DNA of 8,226 nt from Candidatus Magasanikbacteria bacterium CG10_big_fil_rev_8_21_14_0_10_36_16 (GTDB taxonomy: Bacteria > Patescibacteriota > Patescibacteriia > Magasanikbacterales > UBA922), in NCBI GenBank assembly GCA_002773185.1, contig PFBU01000034.1, positions 1 through 8,226 on the forward strand. Direction: 5' to 3'. Under the pieces are notes generated by a model. It had not been told where the DNA came from. It did not search any database and was given only the letters and a program-made list of their open reading frames with translations. Both the position numbers and the translations under genes were made by a program. Within the stretch, counting starts at the first letter, position 1, and every line of letters starts with the position of its first letter. Positions 1 to 6,530 of the stretch are shown one piece after another.

Positions 1-1180
1 TTTTGACTTTCAATACAGCTTTTTTTATTTCTTCTACTGACATTCCTAAATAATTAGCCACCAAAAGAGAAGGTGACAAATTCAAAATATTGTATTCGCC
101 AGAAATTTTGGTTTGTAATTCTATATGAGTTTCTACACCATTTAGATTTTTTTTGAATTTGCACAGGATTCCTTCCTCATTAGTCTTTATATCTTCAATT
201 AGACAAGTTGGATGATATTCTTCTTCAAACCCAAAGGTCATAACTTTTGCTTCAATCTCGTCCAAAAATTCTCGACAATATTTGTTGTCAGCATTAGTGA
301 CGGACAAACCATTTTTTGGTAAATATCTGAGTAGTTCGTATTTGGCTTTTTGAATATTTTCTATAGAACCAAAGAGACTCAAATGTTGGGGACTAATAGC
401 TGTAAGTATGCCAATTTCTGGATGAACAATATTGCAATGTTCAATCAAGTCACCTACCCTATAAGCACCCATCTCAACTACAAAAAAATCTAGATCTTTG
501 AAATTTGTTTGCAAGATAAACTTACTGATACCAAAGTCTGTGTTGATATTTTTTGGAGTACAAATTACTTTGAATTTGTACGAAAGTAATTGGGTAAGAA
601 TTTCTTTGGTACTAGTTTTACCATAACTTCCAGTGATACCAATAACACGCAAAGTTTTGAATTTAGATAATTTTTTTTTAGCCAACAGAGCTGTATATTT
701 TTTTATTATCTGAGTGGCAATATTTAATAAATGTATAATAATAGTAATAGTAATAAATCTCAAAAAACTAAAGGCAGCAATAGTTTGGAAATTTTTAGTC
801 TCAACAAAAAAAGCCATTTCGATGAATACAGAAATAACTAATATCAAAATTATTTTCAAACTGAAGACTGGTTTTTTGAGAGGTTTTTTCAAAACAACTT
901 TGGCGATGAGATAAAGAAAATCCAAAACATAGATTAATAAAACCACCCACTTGATTACAGTAATATGTTGATTCCAAAAGAAAACAACCAAAACAAGAGG
1001 TATTTTGTAAAAAAAATCATAACGGAAGAGAATTCTCTTACCTTCATTAGTACGCAACAAATCCAAAAATCTATCCCAACGATATTCTTTTAACTGCCAA
1101 AAATAAGCAAACTGAAGATATTCATTGCCCATGCTGATAAACCAAAAAAAGATAATAGCTATGTCTAGAATGTTATACAT
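1..1180 (-). CDS. murF: MurF-like Mur ligase with N-terminal membrane domain (partial, 3' end outside window)
   Basis: This is a probable UDP-N-acetylmuramoyl-tripeptide:D-Ala-D-Ala ligase, the ATP-dependent last cytoplasmic step in making the peptidoglycan pentapeptide. I translated it by hand: it is open from an ATG at 1178-1180 to the window edge (393 codons) and lacks the C-terminal domain. Residues 1-165 are very hydrophobic, with likely membrane segments near 4-17, 60-69, 75-97, 108-126 and 134-159. The Mur ligase core follows: P-loop GITGSYGKT at 181-189 (Lys188), a TPKNINTDFG segment, EMGA at 236-239 (typical of MurF), SPQHLSLFGS around His266, and GEYNILN at about 361, where MurF usually has G-x-H-N. 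The EMGA and QHL..FGS signatures favour MurF over MurC, MurD or MurE. Ordinary MurF is soluble, so the membrane region is an added domain. An AGGA lies about 13 nt before the ATG, a weak ribosome site. The hydrolase gene is 112 bp upstream. Confidence 0.85.
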   Translation of the reverse strand, partial: MYNILDIAIIFFWFISMGNEYLQFAYFWQLKEYRWDRFLDLLRTNEGKRILFRYDFFYKIPLVLVVFFWNQHITVIKWVVLLIYVLDFLYLIAKVVLKKPLKKPVFSLKIILILVISVFIEMAFFVETKNFQTIAAFSFLRFITITIIIHLLNIATQIIKKYTALLAKKKLSKFKTLRVIGITGSYGKTSTKEILTQLLSYKFKVICTPKNINTDFGISKFILQTNFKDLDFFVVEMGAYRVGDLIEHCNIVHPEIGILTAISPQHLSLFGSIENIQKAKYELLRYLPKNGLSVTNADNKYCREFLDEIEAKVMTFGFEEEYHPTCLIEDIKTNEEGILCKFKKNLNGVETHIELQTKISGEYNILNLSPSLLVANYLGMSVEEIKKAVLKVK

Positions 1181-1192
1181 ATATTTATAATA

Positions 1193-1237
1193 ATCCTGAA
1201 TGAAATTCCTGAAGCATGAAGGAATTGAATGAAGGAT
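1193..1237. repeat. Nested inverted repeat between hydrolase and murF-like gene
   Basis: Two stems are nested. The outer one is ATCCT (1193-1197) with AGGAT (1233-1237). The inner one is AATTCCT (1204-1210) with AGGAATT (1220-1226), around a 9-nt loop. They are separated by GAATGA on both sides (1198-1203 and 1227-1232), so the same hexamer occurs twice as a direct repeat and forms a symmetric internal loop. A 12-bp palindrome, GAAGGATCCTTC, overlaps the right end (1231-1242). There is no good T-run, so a classical terminator is unlikely. It may be a dispersed palindromic repeat or an mRNA structure in the murF leader. Confidence 0.5.
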
Positions 1238-1244
1238 CCTTCTC

Positions 1245-1264
1245 AAATAAAGACATTTTTATTT
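1245..1264 (-). other. AT-only stem-loop downstream of hydrolase
   Basis: AAATAAA (1245-1251) pairs with TTTATTT (1258-1264) around GACATT. It lies 29-48 nt past the hydrolase stop in the direction of transcription. An all-A/T stem is weak, and it could arise by chance in such AT-rich DNA. It is listed as the only simple hairpin close to the hydrolase 3' end. I see no confident terminator here, so the hydrolase and murF-like gene may be co-transcribed. Confidence 0.25.
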
Positions 1265-1292
1265 AGGAAAGATCTCTCGTTGTATCCTCAGT

Positions 1293-2021
1293 TCAAGATT
1301 TGCAAAAATTTTTAATAATATTCAATAATTCTTCTTTTTTCCAAAGATGTAGACCATGTGTGCCATTTTTTATTATTTCCAATTTTGCACCTACAATATT
1401 TTCAGCAATGAGTGTTGCATCTTTGACAGACACAAAAGTATCTTTATCTCCCCAAACCACTAAGGTTGGAATTTTTATATCTGGCAAAAACTTGCTAACA
1501 TCCTGCTTAGTAATTTTTAGGAAAATATCACGTTTAATTCCATTTGCTTTGTTGTAATCCCCTGTTCCAGCAGATTTATACAATACTTTACGCATAAAAC
1601 TAGCTAATTTGTTTAGCCTTGGTAAACTAAATACTATTTTACCACTTTTGGCAATAAATTTAAAGATTTTGTTTCTAATACTTTCTGGCCTGCGATAAAT
1701 AGCAGCGCCACTCAAAATAAGTTTATCAACAATGTTTGTTTCATGAGCTAGTAAATAAGTGGCTACTTGTCCACCAAAGCTATGTCCGAGGAGGATTACT
1801 GGTTTATTAGTTGATTGGTTTATTAGTTTTATTTTATCAGAAATAAACTTAGCGTACTCCTCCACGCCCCAGATTGAGCTAGGACAAGGTTCTGCACCAA
1901 AACATGGTAGTTCTATCACTTCTACTTCAAAATCGCTCTCTGCCAAAGATACAAAATCAGACCAAGTTTGCCTTGATCCTCCCCAGCCGTGTACGATGAT
2001 TAGTTTTGGTTTTGAGTTCAT
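1293..2021 (-). CDS. Alpha/beta hydrolase-fold protein
   Basis: This 242-residue serine hydrolase of the alpha/beta fold has an unknown substrate. The family's landmarks are in order: HGWGG at 11-15 (oxyanion-hole loop after strand 3), GHSFGG at 79-84 with nucleophile Ser81, WGDKD at 190-194 with the likely acid Asp194, and GTHGLH at 220-225 with the likely catalytic His222. A lid-like segment rich in Lys and Arg spans about 108-175. There is no signal peptide or membrane segment, so it is probably cytoplasmic. It starts at ATG 2019-2021 and ends in TGA. No Shine-Dalgarno sequence is visible: the REP-like element ends only 7 nt before the start codon and occupies that place. Proximity to a MurF-like gene hints at an envelope role but proves nothing. 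Esterase, lipase-like or C-C hydrolase activities are all possible. Confidence 0.85.
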   Translation of the reverse strand: MNSKPKLIIVHGWGGSRQTWSDFVSLAESDFEVEVIELPCFGAEPCPSSIWGVEEYAKFISDKIKLINQSTNKPVILLGHSFGGQVATYLLAHETNIVDKLILSGAAIYRRPESIRNKIFKFIAKSGKIVFSLPRLNKLASFMRKVLYKSAGTGDYNKANGIKRDIFLKITKQDVSKFLPDIKIPTLVVWGDKDTFVSVKDATLIAENIVGAKLEIIKNGTHGLHLWKKEELLNIIKNFCKS

Positions 2022-2028
2022 AATATTT

Positions 2029-2085
2029 GTAACTCAGGACTTTATTCCTGATTAAAAGTGTTTCAAGGCTAAAGCCTTGAGTTAC
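2029..2085. repeat. REP-like palindromic element, copy A
   Basis: This 57-bp element lies in the serS-hydrolase gap. It begins GTAACTCAGGA and ends CCTTGAGTTAC, so its ends are near-perfect inverted repeats. Inside are two hairpins: TCAGGA/TCCTGA, and CAAGGCT/AGCCTTG with loop AA. Together they can draw a three-way junction closed by GTAAC/GTTAC. A second copy lies at 3440-3498. The 16-nt string TATTTGTAACTCAGGA, which includes 3 nt of flank, is identical in both. The form resembles REP elements, but no REP transposase gene is present here. Confidence 0.75.
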
Positions 2086-2110
2086 TGAATTTGTTGAATG
2101 CTTAATTTGC

Positions 2111-3403
2111 TTACTTTGCTGTTATCAGTTCTTTCCCCACAAACTTCTGCAAAACTTTTGGAACTTTGATACTGCCATCGGCTTGTTGATTGTTTTCAAT
2201 CACAGCGATTGGAAAACGACTTAGTACCACAGCGGTACCATTCAAAGTATGAACAAATTCATTTTTTCCTTCGTCCCGCTTGTATTTGATATTTAGTCTT
2301 CTGGCTTGATAATCTGTACAGTTACTAGTACTAGTGATTTCACCATAACCACCTTTAGTTTCGTCCTTGCCAGCCGAAGCTTCAGCGGAGGCTGGTTCAG
2401 CTTTCATAGTCATCCAAGCTTCTAAGTCATATTTACGAAAGGCCGGACCACCCAAATCTCCTGTTGGGATGTCTATCACACGATAAGGAATTTCTAGACC
2501 ATCACAAATTTCTTTTTCAATATTTAATAATTCTTGATGAAGAGCTTCACTTTCTTCTGGTTTACAAAAAATAAACATTTCCAATTTGGTAAATTGGTGG
2601 ACACGATAAAGACCTTTGCTAGTACGACCATAAGCACCAGCTTCGGTACGAAAACAGTGAGACATCGCAGCATATTTTTTTGGTCCAGAACTCAAATCCA
2701 AAACTTCATCAGCGTGATAGCCAAGCATAGTAATTTCGGCGGTACCAACTAAACTCAAATCTTCATCATCAATATTATAAATTTGTTTTTCTGAGCCACG
2801 AGGATTGAAACCAGCACCAAGCAAGATTTCATGTTTAGCCAAATCTGGAGTTTCTACAAGATTGTAACCATGGTTAGACAAAATTTCTATACCGTAATTT
2901 AACATCGCTTGATTTAGTCTGACCATGTCATTTTTGACAAAATAAAATTTACTGCCAGTCACTTTGGCACCACGTTCAAAATCTATCAAATCTAAATTCA
3001 ACATCAATTCTTCGTGATCTTTTGTTTCAAAATCAAAATTTGGAATGTTGCCTCTTTCTTCTACAGTCACAAAATCTTCTTCACCACCAATCGGACTTTT
3101 GGCGTGAGTCATATTTGGTACTTGAAGCATCAAGTCTAAATAAATTTTTTCAATAGTTTGCAATTCTTCTTCCAGAGATTTTATTTTCTCCCCTACTTCA
3201 CGCATTTGTTTTATTTCTTCATCAGTAGGTTTAGCTTTTGAGCCACTGTTTCTTTTTGAACGTAAATTTTCAATTTCTTGCATCTTTTCTCTTTTTTGTT
3301 TATCCAAATCAAGTAGTTTGTCAATATCTACTTTGACTCTTCTATTTACACAATTTTTTTTGACTAGTTCGCTGTTGTCGCGAATGAATTTTATGTCTAA
3401 CAT
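2111..3403 (-). CDS. serS: Seryl-tRNA synthetase with in-frame palindromic insert
   Basis: This class II aminoacyl-tRNA synthetase charges tRNA-Ser with serine using ATP, in the cytoplasm. It has 430 residues, within the usual range. The N-terminal tRNA-binding coiled coil spans about 28-98. The catalytic domain shows GTAE at 220-223 (serine-binding TxE), motif 2 FRTEAGAYGR with RVHQF at 251-271, the GDLGGPAFRKYDLEAWM stretch at 315-331, YGEITSTSNCTDYQARR at 353-369, and motif 3 around LNGTAVVLSR...ENNQ at 387-405. Between EAWM and YGE, where the family normally has a very short loop, there are 21 residues, including a GC-rich insert (337-345, listed separately). The start ATG at 3401-3403 gives the canonical MLDIKFIRDN opening. 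The gene stands between two copies of a REP-like element, one in each flanking gap. No clear Shine-Dalgarno sequence is visible. Confidence 0.97.
   Translation of the reverse strand: MLDIKFIRDNSELVKKNCVNRRVKVDIDKLLDLDKQKREKMQEIENLRSKRNSGSKAKPTDEEIKQMREVGEKIKSLEEELQTIEKIYLDLMLQVPNMTHAKSPIGGEEDFVTVEERGNIPNFDFETKDHEELMLNLDLIDFERGAKVTGSKFYFVKNDMVRLNQAMLNYGIEILSNHGYNLVETPDLAKHEILLGAGFNPRGSEKQIYNIDDEDLSLVGTAEITMLGYHADEVLDLSSGPKKYAAMSHCFRTEAGAYGRTSKGLYRVHQFTKLEMFIFCKPEESEALHQELLNIEKEICDGLEIPYRVIDIPTGDLGGPAFRKYDLEAWMTMKAEPASAEASAGKDETKGGYGEITSTSNCTDYQARRLNIKYKRDEGKNEFVHTLNGTAVVLSRFPIAVIENNQQADGSIKVPKVLQKFVGKELITAK
2369..2395 (-). repeat. GC-rich palindromic in-frame insert within serS
   Basis: These 27 nt encode PASAEASAG (serS residues 337-345) and are 19/27 G+C, in a gene that is mostly A+T. 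On the coding strand CCAGCC (2395-2390) pairs with GGCTGG (2375-2370). Inside, GCT-GA-AGC forms a second short stem, separated by a 3x3 internal loop. The insert keeps the reading frame and sits in a loop that is only a few residues long in ordinary seryl-tRNA synthetases. The whole extra segment is about 15-16 residues (roughly 332-350); its exact edges cannot be fixed from one sequence. Confidence 0.7.
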
Positions 3404-3439
3404 AAGGGATTATTAGATTATTGTTTTAATTGTTTATTT

Positions 3440-3498
3440 GTAACTCAGGATTTTAGTCCTGATGCCAGCTAGTCTTCAAGGTTAAAGCCTTGAGTTAC
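3440..3498. repeat. REP-like palindromic element, copy B
   Basis: This is the second copy of the element at 2029-2085, 59 bp long and in the same orientation. It runs from GTAACTCAGGA to CCTTGAGTTAC. The hairpins are TCAGGA/TCCTGA and CAAGG/CCTTG. The spacer between the hairpins differs from copy A in sequence and length (GCCAGCTAGTCT against TTAAAAGTGTT), while the stems are kept. It overlaps the end of the rdgB/NUDIX gene: the TAA stop (3495-3497) is part of the terminal GTTAC. Confidence 0.75.
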
Positions 3499-4541
3499 AG
3501 ATTGTTTTTTTCTACAACATCCTTAATATCCGGCAAAATTTCTTTCAAAAATTGTTTATTCTTTTCTATAAACTCATAATCTTGTAATTCATCTAGTTCT
3601 ACAAATTTTGTTTCCACAACTTCTGTATCATTTATTCCTCCTTTATTTGAAATAAATTTGCAGACGAAAGGAATTAGATATACTTGGTAAGAAAAGTCTC
3701 TGCCAGCACTGGCTACCACTTGTATTTTGTTTAGTTGTTTCACGACTTCTACTTCACAACCTGTCTCCTCCAAAATTTCTCTTGTTACATTTTCTTCCAA
3801 TTTTTCACCATATTCCATACTGCCACCTGGTAATTCCCATTTTTCATGGAAACGTGGATTGTGTGGGTCATTACGTTTGGAGATAAGTATTTTACCTTCT
3901 TTGATAATTATTCCCACAGGAACGACAATGTGTTTACTAGAAAAGTGATCTGTCAAAAAATATTTTATTCTGTTTAGTGCTATCCCCCGATGGGAGGTAG
4001 AATTTTTCTCTACAGTCGTGAGTTCACTATAAGTTTTACCCAAATCTTCCAAATAAAAAATAGGATCATAGCCAAAACCATTTCCTATTCTTTCTTCCTT
4101 CAAAATTTTACCTTTTCTTTCACCGTAGGCACAAAATAATTCTTGTTTATTGGGATTGTACAAAGTTGAAACAATCTTGAAACTAGCTCCTAGATTTTCT
4201 TCACTTATATCTTTTACTTTTTCTAATAAAATTTTTCTTCTGTCATCAGCATCTTTACCAATGCGGGCACTAATCACACCAGGCCAACCGTCCAAAGCAT
4301 CGACAAAAATTCCACCATCATCAGCCAAAGAAATAAGGCCAGTCTCCTCAGCATAATATTTGGCTTTGAGAATAGCGTTACCTTCAATTGTTGGTTCGTT
4401 TTCTTCCGGTTCTTCTGGAATATTTTTCAAATCTTTCAAAGACAAAAAATCAAAGTTCAAGTCATGTAAGAATTTTTTTATTTCTCTAAATTTACCTTCG
4501 TTGGTAGTAGCTATTAGAATTTTCTTTTTTTCTTCATTCAT
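3495..4541 (-). CDS. Fusion: RdgB/HAM1 non-canonical purine NTP pyrophosphatase + NUDIX hydrolase
   Basis: This 348-residue two-domain protein is predicted to clean the nucleotide pool. Residues 1-200 are an RdgB/HAM1 domain, which hydrolyses dITP, ITP or XTP to the monophosphate and PPi. Its marks are TTNEGKFREI at 12-21, EGNAILKAKYYA at 53-64, LADDGG at 72-77 with the catalytic-region acids (usually ADDSG; here Ser is Gly), GFGYDPIF at 155-162 and SHRG at 183-186. Residues 204-340 are a NUDIX domain with a complete Nudix box G-x5-E-x7-REILEETGC at 240-262. The NUDIX part resembles MutT/ADP-ribose-type enzymes and its substrate is unknown. The frame is continuous through the junction (about 200-204), so this is a true fusion in this sequence. 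The start ATG overlaps the upstream stop as ATGA, implying translational coupling. The stop lies in REP-like copy B. Each domain is about full length for its family. Confidence 0.93.
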   Translation of the reverse strand: MNEEKKKILIATTNEGKFREIKKFLHDLNFDFLSLKDLKNIPEEPEENEPTIEGNAILKAKYYAEETGLISLADDGGIFVDALDGWPGVISARIGKDADDRRKILLEKVKDISEENLGASFKIVSTLYNPNKQELFCAYGERKGKILKEERIGNGFGYDPIFYLEDLGKTYSELTTVEKNSTSHRGIALNRIKYFLTDHFSSKHIVVPVGIIIKEGKILISKRNDPHNPRFHEKWELPGGSMEYGEKLEENVTREILEETGCEVEVVKQLNKIQVVASAGRDFSYQVYLIPFVCKFISNKGGINDTEVVETKFVELDELQDYEFIEKNKQFLKEILPDIKDVVEKNNL

Positions 4542-4957
4542 AACATCCTACTTATTTTTTTTCTTATATTCCCAGACTTGTGTTGCTCTGGCTTATGAGA
4601 TTTCATACGAACAACTTTGGTGTTCAACTTAAATTCCTTAATTTTATCTTCCAACTTGTCAATAAAATTATCTTGGTCATAACCAAGTGCTATCACATCT
4701 GGTTTTTCAGTCTTAATAACTTTGTAATAATCTATTTTGTCTCCCAAGATTGCCTGGTCAATGGACTTAATATTTTTCAAAAATTCCAAACGTTCTTTTT
4801 CATTATTAACTAAAGTAATATTTTTGATTTTTTTGGAAGTTTTGTCTCTGGCTACAACAACAACTAGATAATCCCCTAGTTTGCGAGCTTGTCTAAAAAG
4901 ATTTAGGTGTCCTAAGTGAACAATATCAAATGTCCCAAAGACCATTACTTTCTTCAT
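4538..4957 (-). CDS. HxGH nucleotidyltransferase (TagD/RibL-like cytidylyl/adenylyltransferase)
   Basis: This small enzyme (139 residues) of the cytidylyltransferase-like superfamily transfers a nucleotide from CTP or ATP to a phosphorylated substrate. GTFDIVHLGHLNLF at 8-21 carries the HxGH signature (His14, His17) that binds the nucleotide triphosphate. LGYDQ lies at 91-95 and SGNIRKKI at 128-135 occupies the position of the usual ISTT/SS-x-I motif. The family includes glycerol-3-phosphate cytidylyltransferase (TagD) and the archaeal-type FAD synthetase RibL. The PDVIALGYDQ segment and basic C-terminus look more like the RibL type, but the substrate cannot be decided from sequence. It starts only 5 nt after the lysS stop and overlaps the next gene by 4 nt, so it is in the lysS operon. 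Confidence 0.88.
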   Translation of the reverse strand: MKKVMVFGTFDIVHLGHLNLFRQARKLGDYLVVVVARDKTSKKIKNITLVNNEKERLEFLKNIKSIDQAILGDKIDYYKVIKTEKPDVIALGYDQDNFIDKLEDKIKEFKLNTKVVRMKSHKPEQHKSGNIRKKISRML

Positions 4958-4962
4958 AATTT

Positions 4963-6465
4963 TTATGTAGATTCTTTTTCTAGTTTTTCTAAGTTTTCTT
5001 CAACTGGTTTCATAAGTGGAAAAGCAGTCACTTCACGCAAAGTATGTGAGCCTGTAATCAAAGCGGCAAACCTATCAATACCAATACCAGTACCAGTAGC
5101 TGGAGGCATACCATGTTCTAGAGCTTCTACATAGCTCCAGTCATTGGCCATTGCTTCGTCATCCCCTTCTTCTTTGTTTTTTACTTGTTCTTCGAATCTT
5201 TCCCTTTGGTCAATTGGATCATTTAATTCTGTGTAAGAATTACTAAGTTCAAAGCCATTGACGATGAGCTGGAACATCTCAGTATAACGAGGATCTTTGG
5301 CTTTTTTGGCCAGAGGCTTGAGTTCAATCGGATAATTCAAAACAAAAGTTGGTTGGATAAGTTCTTTACGAGCTGATTGTTTGTATAAGTTATCCAATAA
5401 TTTACCACGTTCTGTAAGATTTTCATGATCATAGCCTTTGGCTGACATGACTTTTTTTAGTTCTTCCAAATCTGTGAATTCGTCAATATCAATACCAGAA
5501 TATTTGAGCACAGCATCATGAAAAGTAATGCGAGGATAAGGACCTATAAAATTTATTTTGTGATTGTCTATTTCTACTTCTAGTTTACCAATAGAATTTT
5601 CAACTACATATGGAATCATTTTTTCGTGCAAGGTCATGTTATCTTCATAATCAGCATAAGCCCAATAATATTCAAGCATGGTAAATTCTGGATTATGTTG
5701 ATGATCCACACCTTCATTACGGAAAGCTCTTCCCATTTCAAAAGTTTTTTCAAAACCACCTACTAGCAATCTCTTTTGCCAAAGTTCACCCATACAAATA
5801 CGCAAATGAACGTCCAAGTCATAAGCATTGAGATGTGTATCAAAAGTTTTGGCCATCGCACCTGAAGAAATTGTTTCAAGAACTGGTGTTTCTACTTCAA
5901 TAAAGTTTTCATTTTGTAAAAATTCACGGAGATAACGCAAAATTTTGCCACGGACAACAATCTTGGCTTTTTCCTCTGGATTTACCAAGAAATCCAAATA
6001 TCTCTTACGATAACGGCTTTCTTCGTCGTTTAGGCCATGAAACTTATCTGGTAATGGTAAAAGTGTTTTGGCTAAAACTTGCCAAGTACTTACCAAAATA
6101 GAAGGCTCACCTTTGTGAGTAATGAATTTTTTACCTTTTACTTCTATAATATCTCCTGCATCCATTTTTTTACTAAATAATTTGTAATTATCAACCCCAA
6201 CTTCATCTTGCTTGAAAGCTATTTGCATTCTTCCAGATTCGTCTTGCAAATGACAAAACATCAACTTGCCCATATCACGCTTGGTCATAATGCGTCCAGC
6301 AACACTAAGTTTGGTATCTTCTGCTGAATCAAGCGCTTCTTTGATAGTTTGTTTACGATTGATTCTGGCTGGATAAATACTTATACTCATTGCTTCTAGT
6401 TCTTTCAATTTGTTGAGGCGAATCTCGCGTTCATCATTGATATTGATTTTTGTGTTATTAGACAT
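4963..6465 (-). CDS. lysS: Lysyl-tRNA synthetase, class II
   Basis: This enzyme attaches lysine to tRNA-Lys using ATP, in the cytoplasm. Its 500 residues match the bacterial class II enzyme. The N-terminal anticodon-binding OB fold covers about 53-135, followed by HGLNDEESRYRKRYLD at 143-158, motif 1 with FIEVETPVL at 188-196, motif 2 FEMGRAFRNEGVD with HNPEFTMLEYY at 242-267, SNSYTELNDP in the lysine and ATP pocket, and motif 3 GIGIDR at 460-465. RICMGEL (222-228) replaces the usual RIAPEL. The start ATG at 6463-6465 gives the normal N-terminal extension; upstream are a good extended -10 promoter and no clear Shine-Dalgarno sequence. It is the first gene of the lysS - nucleotidyltransferase - rdgB/NUDIX unit. 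Confidence 0.97.
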   Translation of the reverse strand: MSNNTKININDEREIRLNKLKELEAMSISIYPARINRKQTIKEALDSAEDTKLSVAGRIMTKRDMGKLMFCHLQDESGRMQIAFKQDEVGVDNYKLFSKKMDAGDIIEVKGKKFITHKGEPSILVSTWQVLAKTLLPLPDKFHGLNDEESRYRKRYLDFLVNPEEKAKIVVRGKILRYLREFLQNENFIEVETPVLETISSGAMAKTFDTHLNAYDLDVHLRICMGELWQKRLLVGGFEKTFEMGRAFRNEGVDHQHNPEFTMLEYYWAYADYEDNMTLHEKMIPYVVENSIGKLEVEIDNHKINFIGPYPRITFHDAVLKYSGIDIDEFTDLEELKKVMSAKGYDHENLTERGKLLDNLYKQSARKELIQPTFVLNYPIELKPLAKKAKDPRYTEMFQLIVNGFELSNSYTELNDPIDQRERFEEQVKNKEEGDDEAMANDWSYVEALEHGMPPATGTGIGIDRFAALITGSHTLREVTAFPLMKPVEENLEKLEKEST

Positions 6466-6501
6466 AGCTTTTTAACTTAAAATTTGCTAAATTACTGCTT
6501 A

Positions 6502-6530
6502 ATTGTAGCAGATTTCTCTTAAAAATACAA
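6502..6530 (-). promoter_or_regulatory. Predicted lysS promoter
   Basis: On the minus strand an extended -10, TGCTACAAT (TACAAT at 6507-6502), is preceded by TTGTAT (6530-6525) as a partial -35, with a 17-bp spacer. The lysS ATG is 36 nt beyond the -10. The -35 overlaps the tail of the greA terminator, so termination and initiation are packed together. Confidence 0.55.

Noticed and set aside
714..914. Plus-strand open frame of 66 codons
   Set aside because: It lies antisense within the membrane segment of the murF-like gene. Its hydrophobic, low-complexity product reflects the AT-rich opposite strand.
1300..2055. Plus-strand open frames over the hydrolase
   Set aside because: They are antisense to a gene with clear catalytic motifs and have no recognisable domain of their own.
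3404..3439. Separate promoter for serS
   Set aside because: No acceptable -35/-10 pair was found in the short gap. serS is probably read from the lysS unit or from an unrecognised promoter.
3696..3717. VASAGRD in the NUDIX domain, which recalls the ASAGKD of the serS insert
   Set aside because: The DNA shares only GCTGGCA and GAC, the surrounding stem is only 5 bp, and the length fits an ordinary NUDIX loop. Too weak to call a second copy.
1293..4540. TGA recoding, as in Gracilibacteria or Absconditabacteria
   Set aside because: TGA ends two genes here at natural family lengths, and no gene contains an in-frame TGA.
4360..5134. Plus-strand open frames over the nucleotidyltransferase, fusion gene and lysS
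   Set aside because: All are shadows of well-supported minus-strand genes. No promoter, ribosome site or family motif supports them.
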